Shown piece after piece: positions 6,462 to 6,467 of a stretch of 6,467 bases of DNA. Source of the DNA: Phycisphaerales bacterium (GTDB lineage Bacteria > Planctomycetota > Phycisphaerae > Tepidisphaerales > Tepidisphaeraceae). The stretch is taken from NCBI GenBank assembly GCA_028288875.1, contig JAQGHK010000473.1:1-6467 (forward strand), read 5' to 3'. How positions within the stretch are numbered: position 1 is the stretch's first letter; every line of letters starts with the position of its first letter. Under the pieces are notes generated by a model that did no database searches, had not been told where the DNA came from, and saw nothing but the letters and a program-made list of their open reading frames with translations. Made by a program: the position numbers and the translations under genes.

Positions 6462-6467
6462 TCCTTC
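6462..6467 (-). promoter_or_regulatory. Shine-Dalgarno of the surface protein gene
   Basis: Read leftward, GAAGGA ends 7 bp before ATG 6454 and matches the anti-Shine-Dalgarno core. Another ATG at 6461 overlaps it but is in a different frame and too close to the site, so 6454 is preferred. This is the only start in the window apart from that of the DUF429 gene with a clear ribosome binding site. Confidence 0.6.

Noticed and set aside
1..6467. CRISPR array, tRNA, rRNA, transposase or phage signature
   Set aside because: No spaced direct repeats, cloverleaf-like sequence, or transposase or phage protein motifs were seen on either strand.

Overview
The window most likely comes from a planctomycete, perhaps of the Phycisphaerae/Tepidisphaerales type; that rank is a guess. 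The DNA is GC-rich. The strongest lineage clue is the rightmost gene. It encodes a surface-type protein whose N-terminus resembles the planctomycete LEPR-XLL motif (read here as FEALDPRQLMSAG), followed by delta-60 repeats and a Calx-beta-like domain. No RNA genes, CRISPR arrays, transposases or phage genes were seen.

Layout. (1) Positions 1-479, minus strand: the N-terminal part of a multi-pass membrane protein resembling GT-C-type glycosyltransferase-like proteins, cut by the window edge. (2) Positions 480-521: a 42-bp divergent promoter region. (3) Positions 522-2405, plus strand: a type-I (MsbA-like) ABC exporter half-transporter with fused membrane and ATPase domains. (4) Positions 2375-2413: a REP-like repeat that supplies the end of the ABC gene, its stop codon and the apparent ribosome binding site of the next gene. 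(5) Positions 2421-3254, plus: a DUF429-family predicted nuclease with an RNase H-like fold. (6) Positions 3309-4685, plus: an alpha/beta hydrolase with an intact Ser-Asp-His triad, fused to a C-terminal membrane domain. (7) Positions 4686-4774: a convergent intergenic gap with a long imperfect inverted repeat. (8) Positions 4775-6454, minus: the LEPR-XLL/delta-60/Calx-beta protein, complete, with a Shine-Dalgarno sequence just inside the right edge.

The three plus-strand genes are co-oriented with short gaps (15 and 54 bp). ABC and DUF429 are probably co-transcribed. The hydrolase may be read from the same transcript or from its own promoter. No shared pathway is evident, and nothing here amounts to a recognisable defence, biosynthetic or mobile system. 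The more unusual points are the repeat at the stop/start junction, the hydrolase-membrane domain fusion, and the architecture of the surface protein.
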